A stretch of DNA of 64,000 bases from Ornithinimicrobium pekingense DSM 21552. Its GTDB lineage: Bacteria; Actinomycetota; Actinomycetes; Actinomycetales; Dermatophilaceae. Below are positions 16,906-25,690 of this stretch, piece by piece. Under the pieces are notes generated by a model that saw only the letters and a list, made by a program, of their open reading frames with translations, ran no database searches and was not told the DNA's origin. The position numbers were made by a program, and so were the translations under genes. Where the stretch lies: contig NZ_ATWJ01000014.1 in NCBI RefSeq assembly GCF_000421185.1, positions 186,001-250,000 of the forward strand. Direction: 5' to 3'. The first letter of the stretch is position 1, and each line of letters starts with the position of its first letter.

Positions 16906-18416
16906 GGGGTATGCCGTCACGCGAGGAGCTGCGCACCGCCGCCCTGGGCGTGCTCACACCGGGGTTCGTCGGCACCGAGCTGCCGGCCTGGCTGTCGGGC
17001 CTGCTGGGCGAGGGCCTGGCGGGAGTGTGGCTCTTCGGGCACAACATCACCGACGCCGCGCAGTGCCGCGAGCTGACGGGCCGGGTCCACGACGCAGCCC
17101 CGCACGCGTTGGTCTGCGCCGACGAGGAAGGCGGCACCGTCACCCGTCTGAACCACCAGGAGGGCTCGCCCTGGCCGGGTGCGTGGGCGCTGGGCGTCGT
17201 CGACGACGTCGGGACGACCCGCTCGGTGGCCGCGGGGCTCGGCAGCAGGCTGACCGCCGCGGGCATCGACCTCGGCGCCGCGCCGGTGGCGGACGTCAAC
17301 ACCGAGCCGCAGAACCCGGTCATCGGCGTCCGGTCCTTCGGCGCCGACCCGCAGCTGGCGGCCCGGCACGTGGCGGCCACGGTGGCGGGGTTGCGCGAGG
17401 CCGGCGTCCTGTCGTGCGCCAAGCACTTCCCGGGCCACGGGTCGACCCGCCAGGACTCCCACCTGACGCTGCCCACCCTCGAGGTGCCGGCCGACCTGCT
17501 CCGGTCGCGCGAGCTCGTGCCCTTCCGCGCCGCGGTCGAGGCGGGGGTGGACGTCGTCATGACCGGTCACCTGGTCGTGCCGGAGCACGGCCCGCTGCCG
17601 GCCACCCTCAACCCGGCGTTGGTCAGGATGCTGCGCGAGGACCTCGGCTTCACCGGTGTGGTGTGCACGGACGCCATCGACATGGAGGCGGTGGCGGGCA
17701 CGGTCGGCCGGGCCCGTGCCGCGGTCCTGGCGCTCGTGGCCGGCGTCGACCTGGTCTGCGTCGGCAACCCGGTCTTCCCCGGTGACTACGACGCGCGGCA
17801 GGACGTCCTGGACCTGGTCGACGCGCTGGTGCGCTCGGTCGAGGTGGGCGAGCTCGCCGCGGAGCGGCTCACCGAGGCGGCCGCCCGTGTCCGCGCTCTC
17901 GGGCTCCGGCAGGCCGGTCGGCGGGGCGCACCCACCAGGGGTGCCCCGCCGGCTGACGGAGTGTCCGGAGCCGGGGAGACGGTCGGCCTCGACGCCGCCC
18001 GCCGGGCTGTCCGCAGCAGCGGAGCTCCCGCACGGCTCACGGCGCCCCTCGTCGTCGGGGCCAGCGCGGCCGGCAACATCGCCAGCGGCGCACGTCAGGA
18101 GGTCATGCTCCAGGTGCTCGCGGAGCGGCTCGGCGGGCGTACGGTGCCGGACCTGTCGAGCCTGGCCGGCGCGGCGCCGCACGAGGGTGGGGCCCCGGTT
18201 GTCCTGGTCACGGACGACCACTCGGACCTCTCCGACCCGCTGGTACGGGACGCCGTGGCGCAAGCGGCTGCCGTCGTGCACGCAGGCATCCGGGACCTGC
18301 CGGCGGATCTTCCGGCGCGATGGGTCGTGCGCACCTTCGGCGGCGGCAGGGCCAGCGCGACGGCCGCAGCAGAGACCTTGGCGTCTGCCGGCCAGGACAC
18401 CAGGAGCCGCCACTAG
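16902..18416 (+). CDS. nagZ: Beta-N-acetylhexosaminidase, GH3 NagZ family
   Basis: A 504-residue cytosolic GH3 enzyme that splits GlcNAc from MurNAc or anhydroMurNAc. The NagZ-specific acid/base loop CAKHFPGHGSTRQDSH (His/Asp pair) and the nucleophile Asp in GVVCTDAIDMEA are present, as are CADEEGGTVTRL and VMTGHLVVP. The catalytic domain ends near residue 330; about 170 further residues resemble a GH3 C-terminal domain and make it longer than Gram-negative NagZ (~340). No signal peptide. The ATG overlaps the permease stop (ATGA); an ATG at 16911 is an alternative. Last gene of the rightward MurNAc operon. Confidence 0.9.
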   Translation: MRGMPSREELRTAALGVLTPGFVGTELPAWLSGLLGEGLAGVWLFGHNITDAAQCRELTGRVHDAAPHALVCADEEGGTVTRLNHQEGSPWPGAWALGVVDDVGTTRSVAAGLGSRLTAAGIDLGAAPVADVNTEPQNPVIGVRSFGADPQLAARHVAATVAGLREAGVLSCAKHFPGHGSTRQDSHLTLPTLEVPADLLRSRELVPFRAAVEAGVDVVMTGHLVVPEHGPLPATLNPALVRMLREDLGFTGVVCTDAIDMEAVAGTVGRARAAVLALVAGVDLVCVGNPVFPGDYDARQDVLDLVDALVRSVEVGELAAERLTEAAARVRALGLRQAGRRGAPTRGAPPADGVSGAGETVGLDAARRAVRSSGAPARLTAPLVVGASAAGNIASGARQEVMLQVLAERLGGRTVPDLSSLAGAAPHEGGAPVVLVTDDHSDLSDPLVRDAVAQAAAVVHAGIRDLPADLPARWVVRTFGGGRASATAAAETLASAGQDTRSRH

Positions 18417-18455
18417 TCACGCCCCGGTCAGCGGGCATGGTGCCTGACGTCCCGG

Positions 18456-19403
18456 TCAGCGCCCCTCCGCCAGCAGCTCCGGCACGGTGACGAACCCGTA
18501 GCCCTCCTCCCGCAGGTCCTCGATCATCCCGGGCAGCGCGTCCGCGTCGAGCGTCGAGCCGTCCTCGGGGTGGGCTCCGACGTGCATGAGGACGACCTGC
18601 CCCGGGCGGAGGGTGTCGAGCACGCGCCGGCGCACGAGGGCCGTGGTGATGCCCTCCGTGGTGCCCTTCCACCCCAGCGTGTCGACGGTCCACCGGACCG
18701 GGACGTAGCCCGCCTCGTTGACGACCTCGATGTCCAACGGGGTGCGGTCGCCGAAGGGGAACCGGAAGAGCGGCTGCGTCGTGGTGCCGGTCAGCGCGGA
18801 GATCGACGCCTCCGCGGCGCTGAGCTCGGCCCGGATCTGCTCGTTCGTGGAGTCCGGGAACGAGGGGTGGGTGTCGCTGTGGTTGCCCACCGGGTGGCCG
18901 CCGCGCGCCATCGCCCGGACGCTGTCGGGGTAGGTCCGCGCGAAGGTGCCGGTGACGAAGAAGGTGGCGGGCACGTCCTCCTCGGCCAGCGTCGCGAGGA
19001 TGTCCGTCACCGCGGCGTTCGAGGCCCCGCCGTCGAAGGTCAGGGCGACGACCCGGCGCTGCGTGTCGAAGGCCTCGACGTCCAGCCCCCACCACGCGTC
19101 GACGAGGTCGGACGCGGGCGGGACGGGAGCCGTTGGCGTCGACGTCGTGGGTGTCGGTGTCGGCGAGGGCGTCGGCGTCGCTGTCCCGGTCGGCTCGGAG
19201 GTATGCGGCGGCGCAGGCGTGGGCGTGACCGTCGCCGCGGGCGCCGAGCTCGTCGGGGCCACCGCGTCGCCGCCGTCCACACCCTCGCCGTCCCCACCGC
19301 ACCCCGTCAGCACCAGCCCGAGGGCCAGGACCACGGCCGTGACCGCGTGTCGCGACCCCCGTGACCGGGTGGGTCGTCGTGCCTCCTGCGGGCCCATCGT
19401 CAT
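18456..19403 (-). CDS. Polysaccharide deacetylase (NodB domain) lipoprotein
   Basis: A 315-residue lipoprotein: signal peptide with lipobox VLTGC (Cys about 36), a long Thr/Pro/Ser-rich tether, and a NodB/CE4 domain from about residue 110. CE4 motifs are VALTFDGGAS (motif 1, with Gly at the usual second Asp), NHSDTHPSF (metal-binding H-x3-H), FRFPFGDR, VDTLGWKG and VVLMHVGAH. Such enzymes remove acetyl groups from GlcNAc or MurNAc in surface polymers. The change TFDD to TFDG occurs in other family members. ATG 19403 has a GAGGAAG site just upstream. It lies back to back with the MurNAc island and may act on the same wall polymer. Confidence 0.85.
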   Translation of the reverse strand: MTMGPQEARRPTRSRGSRHAVTAVVLALGLVLTGCGGDGEGVDGGDAVAPTSSAPAATVTPTPAPPHTSEPTGTATPTPSPTPTPTTSTPTAPVPPASDLVDAWWGLDVEAFDTQRRVVALTFDGGASNAAVTDILATLAEEDVPATFFVTGTFARTYPDSVRAMARGGHPVGNHSDTHPSFPDSTNEQIRAELSAAEASISALTGTTTQPLFRFPFGDRTPLDIEVVNEAGYVPVRWTVDTLGWKGTTEGITTALVRRRVLDTLRPGQVVLMHVGAHPEDGSTLDADALPGMIEDLREEGYGFVTVPELLAEGR

Positions 19404-19466
19404 CACTTCCTCGTGGACGGCCCCAAGGCCAGGATACGCCGGTTGACCGGCCCGTATGCTGCGCTC

Positions 19467-19895
19467 GTGACCGTTCCCGAGATCAGCTACCTGGCCGTCG
19501 CCGGCGCCGTCGTCGCCTCCATGGTGGTGGGCTTCGTCTACTACCACCCGAAGGTCATGGGCAGCCGCTGGATGCGCGCGATCGAGCACGACGAGGAGTC
19601 GGTCGCCGCAGGTGCGGGCAGCTGGGTCTACGGCGTGGTCGTCCTCGCCAGCTTCGTCACCGCCTGGGTGCTCGCCGGCGCGACGTGGCTGTCCTACGAA
19701 TTCTACGGCGGGTCCTTCCTGGTCAACGCCCTGGTCACAGGCGTGGTCCTGTGGTTGGGCTTCACCGCCGCCCGCGTCGTGGTGCACGACGGGTTCGACC
19801 CGCGCGGCTTCCGCGTCACGCCATACACGCTGCTCAACGGTCTCGTGACGGTGCTGGCGATGGCGCTGGTCATCGGCCTGCTGCCGCCCGGCTGA
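19467..19895 (+). CDS. DUF1761 family membrane protein
   Basis: A 142-residue protein with four predicted membrane segments and the DUF1761 hallmark near its N-terminus (VVGFVYYHPKVMGSRWMRA), then FVTAWVLAGATWL and YTLLNGLVTVLAMALVIGLL. Function of the family is unknown. GTG 19467 is chosen because the protein then starts with TVPEISYLAVAG directly before the first membrane helix; there is no clear ribosome-binding site. It stands alone, divergent from the deacetylase and followed by a strong hairpin. Confidence 0.75.
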   Translation: MTVPEISYLAVAGAVVASMVVGFVYYHPKVMGSRWMRAIEHDEESVAAGAGSWVYGVVVLASFVTAWVLAGATWLSYEFYGGSFLVNALVTGVVLWLGFTAARVVVHDGFDPRGFRVTPYTLLNGLVTVLAMALVIGLLPPG

Positions 19896-19923
19896 GTGGT
19901 GCCGACGCCGACGGCGCCGCACC

Positions 19924-19963
19924 GTCACGTGAGAGTCGGGACAGCTCCCGAGTCCCACGTGAC
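19924..19963. terminator. 18-bp inverted repeat after the DUF1761 gene
   Basis: Arms 19924-19941 and 19946-19963 match at 16 of 18 positions around a 4-base loop CAGC; the outer part is the palindrome-forming GTCACGTG/CACGTGAC. It starts 28 bases after the DUF1761 stop and ends 33 bases before the lactate permease. A terminator is most likely, but an operator for the permease is possible because the outer arms form a CACGTG-type dyad. No T-run follows. Confidence 0.6.
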
Positions 19964-19996
19964 GACCATCACGGGACGACCCGGAGAGCCCCAGAG

Positions 19997-21427
19997 ATGA
20001 TGCTGGCCGCCCTCGCGAGCCTGCCGCTCGTCGTCGTCTCGGTCCTCCTGGCCGTGCGCGTCTCGGCCCTGCGCGCCGCGCTGGCCGGCATCCTCATCGC
20101 CCTCGGCCTCGTCGCGACCGTCTTCCGCGACCGGACCGACGACCTCCTGCCGGGCCTCGTCTCGTGGCTGCCCACCGCCGTGGAGGTGGTGGTCATCATC
20201 GGCGGCGGCATCGCCCTGGCGCGGGTCATGATCGTCTCCGGCGCGCAGGACGTGCTGGCCCGCTGGCTGGGGCGGATGACCGGGGGCGCGGTCACCACGG
20301 CGCTGCTGGTCGTCCACGGGGTGACGCCGTTCGCGGAGTCGGTGACCGGCTTCGGCGTCGGCGTCCTGGTCGGTGTCCCGCTCCTGGCCGCGGCCGGCTT
20401 CAGCCCGCACCGGGCCGCCGTGCTGGGCCTGCTCGGGCTGTGCGCCGTGCCCTGGGGCGCCCTCGGTCCGGGAAACATCGTCGCGGCCCGCCTCATCGGC
20501 TCGACACCCGAGGCGGTCGGCCTCGCCACCGCCTGGCCCAACGTGGTCGTCACCGTCGGCGTGGGCGTCGCCGCGGTGCTGATGATCCCGCAGGGCCGCA
20601 CCGTCCGGGCCGTCGTGGCCGCGGTCGCCTCCGGCCTCGTGCTGGCGACGGGGATCCTCCTGTCCAGCCTCCTCATCGGCATGGCGCCCTCCGGGGCGCT
20701 CGGCGGCCTGCTAGCCGTGGCCGTCCACCTCGCCTGGCGCCGCCTGCACGGCGCGCCCGTCACCCTCCCGCGCGAGGTATGCCGTGCGCTGGCGCCCTAC
20801 GCGGTCCTCCTCGTCGGCATCCTGGCCAGCACGCTGGCGGTGACCCGGCTCGACCTGACCGGCCCCTGGTCGGCCGTGTCCTCCCCCGCCCTCTGGCTCG
20901 TCCTGACGTGCGTCTTCGCGGTGCGCTGGCTGGGGCTCGACGCCGGCACGACCCGCCCCCTGCTCGGTGAGGTGGCCCACCTGTGGCGCCAGACCGCCCT
21001 GCCCACGGCGGCCTTCCTGGGGCTGGGCGTCCTCATGGTCCTCGGCGGGCTCACGGTCCCGATCGGCGACGCGATCGAGGCCAGCGGCCCCGTCGCCCTC
21101 GTCGTGGGGCCGGCGGTGGGCGCCTTCGGCGGCTTCGTCACCGGCTCCGGTGCGGGGTCCAATTCGATGTTCGCCGCGGCACAGGCCGCGGTCGCCGAGG
21201 GGATCGGTGTGTCGCAGCTGGCGTTCGTCGGCGTGCAGAACGCCGCCGCGGGCATGCTGACGATGGCCTCCCCCGCCCGCGTGCTCCTCGCCGTGCGGTG
21301 CGCCCCGACGACGGGCGTGGCACCGCAGGACCGGGCCACCCTGCCGCGCGTCACCCGCAGCGTGCTCGTGGTCGACGTCGTCCTCGTGGCGGCGCTCGCG
21401 GCGTGGAACCTCGCCCTGCTCCGATAA
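19997..21427 (+). CDS. L-lactate permease family (LctP) transporter
   Basis: A 476-residue membrane protein of the LctP family with about 12 membrane segments. Typical segments are VHGVTPFAESVTGFGVGVLVG near residue 100, GALGPGNIVAARLIGSTPE, and GGFVTGSGAGSNSMFAAAQ near residue 390, equivalent to the conserved TGS-SN loop of LldP. It imports or exports lactate or glycolate with protons. It lies 1.5 kb beyond the MurNAc operon, whose etherase releases D-lactate, but a link is only suggestive. Two ATGs occur in tandem (19997 and 20000); GGAGAG precedes them. Confidence 0.8.
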   Translation: MMLAALASLPLVVVSVLLAVRVSALRAALAGILIALGLVATVFRDRTDDLLPGLVSWLPTAVEVVVIIGGGIALARVMIVSGAQDVLARWLGRMTGGAVTTALLVVHGVTPFAESVTGFGVGVLVGVPLLAAAGFSPHRAAVLGLLGLCAVPWGALGPGNIVAARLIGSTPEAVGLATAWPNVVVTVGVGVAAVLMIPQGRTVRAVVAAVASGLVLATGILLSSLLIGMAPSGALGGLLAVAVHLAWRRLHGAPVTLPREVCRALAPYAVLLVGILASTLAVTRLDLTGPWSAVSSPALWLVLTCVFAVRWLGLDAGTTRPLLGEVAHLWRQTALPTAAFLGLGVLMVLGGLTVPIGDAIEASGPVALVVGPAVGAFGGFVTGSGAGSNSMFAAAQAAVAEGIGVSQLAFVGVQNAAAGMLTMASPARVLLAVRCAPTTGVAPQDRATLPRVTRSVLVVDVVLVAALAAWNLALLR

Positions 21428-21458
21428 GAAGGACGCTTCTGCGCCGAGGCCGCGCGGG

Positions 21459-22391
21459 CTACGGCCGGCGCACCTCGGCATACCTCCTGAGCACCTCGCG
21501 CGTCGGCGCCACCTCCACCCCCAGCGGCCGCAGCCGCGACGCGTCGAGGACGGGTCGGTGGGCCAGGAAGACGGTCTGCTCCGGGCCGTACTCCGTCAGC
21601 CCCAGCCGCCGGCCGACCGCGAGCGCCCCGCGCAGCAGCGGCTCGGGCACGACCAGCGTCCGCCGCCCCAGCGCGCGCGCGATCTCCGGCACCCCGACCG
21701 TGCCCTCGCCCGCGACGTTGAAGACGCCGGTCACCGGCGAGGTCACGGCGGCCAGCACGACCCGCACCACGTCCTCGTCCCACACGAGCACGAAGGGCGA
21801 CTCCGCCCCGGCCAGCCGCAGGATGAACCGCCCCGACCACAGCCGCGTGATCTGGTTGTCGACCCGCTCGCCCAGGATCGTGCCGATGCGCAGCACCACC
21901 TGCTCCAGCCCCGGCGTGCGCTCCCGCTCGGCGGCGAGCATCTCCTCGACCTGCCGCTTGTGGTCGGCGTAGGCGAACTCGACGTTGCCGCGCAGCGGGT
22001 GCTCCTCGGTCAGCGGCACGGGGTTGTCGGCGTGGTAGCCGTAGGCCGCCCCGCTGGAGCTGACGACGACCCGCCGCACCCCGTGCTCGCGGCACGCGTC
22101 GAGCACGTGCCGGGTGCCGTCCACGTCGACGGCCCGCTCCCGCGCCCGGTCGGACCCCTTGCCGGGCGTCACGATGCTGGCCAGGTGCACGACCACCTCG
22201 GGGCGGTGCTCACCCACGACACGCTCGACGGTATGCCGCTCGCTCACGTCCATCCGCACGTGCGTCGCCCCCGGCGTCGGCCGGGCGGGGTCGCGCACGT
22301 CGGCGCTGACGACGTCGTGCCCGCCCGCGACCAGGCCGGGGACGACGGAGGAGCCGAGGAAGCCGGAGCCGCCGGTGACGAGGACCTTCAC
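21459..22391 (-). CDS. NAD-dependent epimerase/dehydratase (extended SDR)
   Basis: A 310-residue extended SDR with the NAD-binding loop VTGGSGFLGSSVVPGL at its N-terminus, VVHLASIVTPGKG, VVVSSSGAAYG, and a Tyr-x3-Lys pair in FAYADHKRQVEE. The sugar or other substrate is unknown. GTG 22391 is the start because the Rossmann strand VKVLVTG follows at once. Convergent with the lactate permease; divergent from the alpha/beta hydrolase at 22477. Confidence 0.8.
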   Translation of the reverse strand: MKVLVTGGSGFLGSSVVPGLVAGGHDVVSADVRDPARPTPGATHVRMDVSERHTVERVVGEHRPEVVVHLASIVTPGKGSDRARERAVDVDGTRHVLDACREHGVRRVVVSSSGAAYGYHADNPVPLTEEHPLRGNVEFAYADHKRQVEEMLAAERERTPGLEQVVLRIGTILGERVDNQITRLWSGRFILRLAGAESPFVLVWDEDVVRVVLAAVTSPVTGVFNVAGEGTVGVPEIARALGRRTLVVPEPLLRGALAVGRRLGLTEYGPEQTVFLAHRPVLDASRLRPLGVEVAPTREVLRRYAEVRRP

Positions 22392-22476
22392 GCCGCGCAC
22401 GGTACCCGCCGGCCGGGTGCATGATGGGAGGAGGACGCCGGCGGGGCGCCGCCGGCGGTGGTGACGGAGGCGCACC

Positions 22477-23406
22477 ATGGGCACGAGACGGACCCGGACC
22501 GCCCGGTGGGCGGTCCCGGCTGCGGCAGCGGTGGCCGCCACGGCCGTGGGGCTGCGGCGAGCGCTGGCCACGCCGCCGATCACGCGCCGGTGGGGCGTGT
22601 CGTCGAACGGTATGGAGTACGAGGTGCTCGGTGACGGGCCCCGCACCCTGCTCTTTCTCCCCGGAGGGCCGGGCAGCGAGATCCCCTCGGGCCGGCTGGG
22701 CCGGCTGATGAGCCGCCAGCTGCTGCCGTACGTCCGCGCCGGCTACGCGGTCTGGCAGGTCACCCGACGCCGCCACATGCCTCCCGGCCACACGGTCTCG
22801 GACATGGCCGACGACTACGCGCGCTTCGTGGAGGAGGAGCTGGGCGGGCATGTGGACCTGGTCGTCGGCGAGTCCTACGGCGGCGTGATCGCCCCCTACC
22901 TCGCCGCGAACCACCCCCACCTGGTCGGCCGCGTGGTCATGGCCCTGGCCGCGGCCACCATCACCGACCGCGGCAAGGAGCTCGACGTGCGCTGGGCGAC
23001 GGCCCGGGCCGAGGGCCGTCACGCGGACGCCGGAGAGGTCTTCCTGGAGTACGTCCTGCCCGGCGAGGAGCGTGCCGGGCTGCGCCGCCGCCTCGGCCCG
23101 CTGGCGGGCCGCGTGTTCGCCCGCTCCTCGGTGCCGGCCGGCGACCTGCTGGTGGAGGCGGAGGCCGAGGCCGCCTTCGACTGCCGCGACGTCCTGTCCC
23201 GCATCGAGGTCCCGGTGCTGCTGGCCTGCGGCGACCGGGACGAGTTCTTCACCCCCGAGGCCGTCCGGGAGACGGCGCGTCGCATCCCCGGCTCCACCCT
23301 GCGCCTCTACGAGGGCAAGAACCACATGGGTGCGGCGACGAGCGGCCGCATCCCCCGGGACGTCCTCGCGTGGGTGGCGGCCGAGGAGGCGTCAGCCACG
23401 GCCTGA
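22477..23406 (+). CDS. Alpha/beta hydrolase
   Basis: A 309-residue alpha/beta hydrolase. It has an N-terminal hydrophobic stretch (about residues 10-30) that could anchor it in the membrane, the oxyanion region LLFLPGGPGSE, the nucleophile elbow VVGESYGGV, an Asp in CGDRDEFFTP and His in GKNHMGA. Natural substrate unknown. ATG 22477 is preceded by a GGAGGCG-type site. It is not in an operon: the next gene runs the opposite way. Confidence 0.75.
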   Translation: MGTRRTRTARWAVPAAAAVAATAVGLRRALATPPITRRWGVSSNGMEYEVLGDGPRTLLFLPGGPGSEIPSGRLGRLMSRQLLPYVRAGYAVWQVTRRRHMPPGHTVSDMADDYARFVEEELGGHVDLVVGESYGGVIAPYLAANHPHLVGRVVMALAAATITDRGKELDVRWATARAEGRHADAGEVFLEYVLPGEERAGLRRRLGPLAGRVFARSSVPAGDLLVEAEAEAAFDCRDVLSRIEVPVLLACGDRDEFFTPEAVRETARRIPGSTLRLYEGKNHMGAATSGRIPRDVLAWVAAEEASATA

Positions 23407-23423
23407 CTGACCTCGTCGACCGC

Positions 23424-24356
23424 TCAGGCGCGGGCGGCGACCTCGTCGGTCCGTGGGCTCACCCCCGAGCGCCGCCGCCACACCGCGGCGACCACGAGCC
23501 CGGCGACGATGTCCCAGATCCCCCACCAGGCGGCGACGAGCGCCATACCCCCGAGGCCGCCGAAGAAGCTGAAGACGAGCAGCAGGCCCAGGCCCGCGTT
23601 GCGGATGCCCACCTCGAAGGTCGACGCCTTGACCGACCCCTCCGGCAGCCGTGCGGCGCGCCCGATGACGTAGCCGAGGAGCAGCGCGAGCGCGTCGTGC
23701 AGGAACACCGCGACCACGACGAGGCCGATGTAGGCGGTGAAGATCGCCCAGTTGTTGGCGACGCCGACGAGGATGACGGCACCGAGGCCGAGGAAGGCGA
23801 CCGGCCCGACGACCCGCCGCGCCCGGTCGGCGAAGCGCGGGAAGCGGTGCGCGAGATAGATGCCCACGACGAACGGCAGCCCGATGACCAGCAGGACCTC
23901 GGCCAGCATCGCCAGCGGGCTGAGCGAGATCTCGCGCAGCAGCTCGCGCCCGGTGGGGTGCATCGACCCCCAGAAGGCCACGTTGACCGGCATGAGGAAG
24001 ATCGCCAGCACGTTGCCGACCGCCGTCATCGACACCGACATCGCCACGTCGCCGCCGGCCCGGTGGGTGAGGATGTTGGAGACGTTGCCCGGCGGGCAGC
24101 ACGCCACGAGGATCAGCCCGAGCGCGAGCGAGCCGCGCAGGTCCAGCGCCAGCGTGAGCACGAAGGTGATCGCCGGCAGCACGAGGAACTGCGCGACGAC
24201 CGCCACGAGGATCGCCCACGGCCGCCGCGCCGCCCGCCGGAAGTCGGCCACCCGCGTGTCCAGCGCCACCCCGAGCAGGATCAGCCCGAGCACGATGCGC
24301 AGGGTCGTCAGCGACCCCTCGTCGAAGGCGATCCGGATGTCGTCGACGTCCGTCAC
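23424..24356 (-). CDS. Bile acid:sodium symporter (BASS/SBF) family transporter
   Basis: A 310-residue membrane protein with nine to ten membrane segments. The BASS hallmarks are LILVACCPPGNVSNILTHRAGGD and FEVGIRNAGLGLLLVFSFF, the two crossed-helix regions. Members move bile acids, pantoate, keto acids or other organic anions with sodium. The GTG start overlaps the stop of the FMO gene (GTGA), so it is the last gene of an SDR-FMO-BASS operon and probably moves that pathway's substrate or product. Confidence 0.85.
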   Translation of the reverse strand: MTDVDDIRIAFDEGSLTTLRIVLGLILLGVALDTRVADFRRAARRPWAILVAVVAQFLVLPAITFVLTLALDLRGSLALGLILVACCPPGNVSNILTHRAGGDVAMSVSMTAVGNVLAIFLMPVNVAFWGSMHPTGRELLREISLSPLAMLAEVLLVIGLPFVVGIYLAHRFPRFADRARRVVGPVAFLGLGAVILVGVANNWAIFTAYIGLVVVAVFLHDALALLLGYVIGRAARLPEGSVKASTFEVGIRNAGLGLLLVFSFFGGLGGMALVAAWWGIWDIVAGLVVAAVWRRRSGVSPRTDEVAARA

Positions 24357-25690
24357 GGGGCCACCCCCAGCTCGGCGGTCTGCGCGCGCACGGCGCGCCG
24401 GTAGGCGTCCTTGTTGACGTAGTAGGCCATCCGCTCCAGCCCCAGGTAGTCGTAGCCGCCGCTCAGGTCGGGCCAGGCCGACGGGTCGGCGACCCTGGCC
24501 CGCATCCGCTCCGCCGCCTGCGGGTCACGCTCGCGCGCGGCGAGGTATGCCGCCACCAGCTCGGCCTGCTCCCAGCGCCCCTGCCAGCCGATCCCCGACG
24601 CCTCGACCATGCCCACGACATACAGGCCCTCGGCGGCGGGGCTGACGATCTGCAGGTAGAGGGCCGGCGCGCCCGTGCCCTCGGGCCAGGCGAGCAGCGA
24701 GCGGTCGAGGAAGGGGTAGTGCAGGCGGTAGCCGGTGGCGAGGACGACCACGTCGTAGGGGCGGCGCGTGCCGTCGCGGAAGACGACGCCGTCGCCGTCG
24801 AGCCGCTCCACGTCCGGCCGCACGCTCGCGTCGCCGTGCCCGAGGTGGTGCAGGACCAGGCTGTTGACGATCGGGTGCGACTCGTAGAGCCGGTGGTCGG
24901 GCTCGGGGAAGCCGAACCGGGTCGGGTCGCCGGTGAACATCCGCAGCAGGCGGCTGTCGACGGCCTGCTTGACCCGCGGCGGCAGCGGCCGGCCCTGGTT
25001 GAGGGTGTCGGCGGGCCGGCCGAAGACGTACTTCGGCACGAAGTGGTAGCCGCGCCGCACGCTGAGGTCGACGCTGGCCGCGTGGTGGACGGCGTCGACG
25101 ACGATGTCGCAGCCGGAGTTGCCCGCGCCGACGACGAGCACCCGTTTGCCGGCGAAGATCTGCGGGCGCTTGTAGTCGGCCGTGTGGAGGATCTCCCCGT
25201 CGAAGTGCCCGGGCAGCTGGGGCACGTTGGGCTCGGACAGGGTGCCGTTGGCCACGACGACCCCCGCGTGCTCGGTCTCGACGGGTATGCCGTCGCGCCC
25301 GGTCGCGCGCACGACCCACCGCGGCGGCGCCGCCGGGTCGGCCGGGTCGCCCACCGGCTCGACCGAGGTCACCTCGGTGCCGAAGCGGTAGTGCTCGCGC
25401 AGGCCGAACCGGTCGGCGTAGGAGCGGAAGTAGGCCAGCAGGTGCCGGTGCGAGGGGTAGTCGGGCGTGCCGGCCGGCATCGGGTGCTCGGTGAACTCCG
25501 TGGTCGTCCGGCTCGAGATGAGGTGGGCCGACTCGTAGACCGTGGACCGCGGGGCGTTGATGTCCCACAGCCCGCCCACGTCGTCGGCCAGCTCGTAGCC
25601 GACCCACGGCAGCCCGAACCGCTGCAGGTTGCGGGCCGCGGCCAGCCCGGAGGGGCCGGCGCCGATCACGGCATACGGGAGGGAGGTCAT
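24353..25690 (-). CDS. Flavin-containing monooxygenase (class B)
   Basis: A 445-residue class B flavoprotein monooxygenase. It has the FAD loop VIGAGPSGLAA (residues 8-18), the NADPH loop VVGAGNSGCDI (about 187-197), and between them the FMO fingerprint FDGEILHTADY (163-173), with Tyr rather than Trp at the end, which points to an N/S-oxygenating FMO rather than a Baeyer-Villiger enzyme. It uses NADPH and O2. Its start overlaps the SDR stop (ATGA). Context with an SDR and an organic-anion transporter suggests oxidation of a small organic compound. Confidence 0.88.
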   Translation of the reverse strand: MTSLPYAVIGAGPSGLAAARNLQRFGLPWVGYELADDVGGLWDINAPRSTVYESAHLISSRTTTEFTEHPMPAGTPDYPSHRHLLAYFRSYADRFGLREHYRFGTEVTSVEPVGDPADPAAPPRWVVRATGRDGIPVETEHAGVVVANGTLSEPNVPQLPGHFDGEILHTADYKRPQIFAGKRVLVVGAGNSGCDIVVDAVHHAASVDLSVRRGYHFVPKYVFGRPADTLNQGRPLPPRVKQAVDSRLLRMFTGDPTRFGFPEPDHRLYESHPIVNSLVLHHLGHGDASVRPDVERLDGDGVVFRDGTRRPYDVVVLATGYRLHYPFLDRSLLAWPEGTGAPALYLQIVSPAAEGLYVVGMVEASGIGWQGRWEQAELVAAYLAARERDPQAAERMRARVADPSAWPDLSGGYDYLGLERMAYYVNKDAYRRAVRAQTAELGVAP

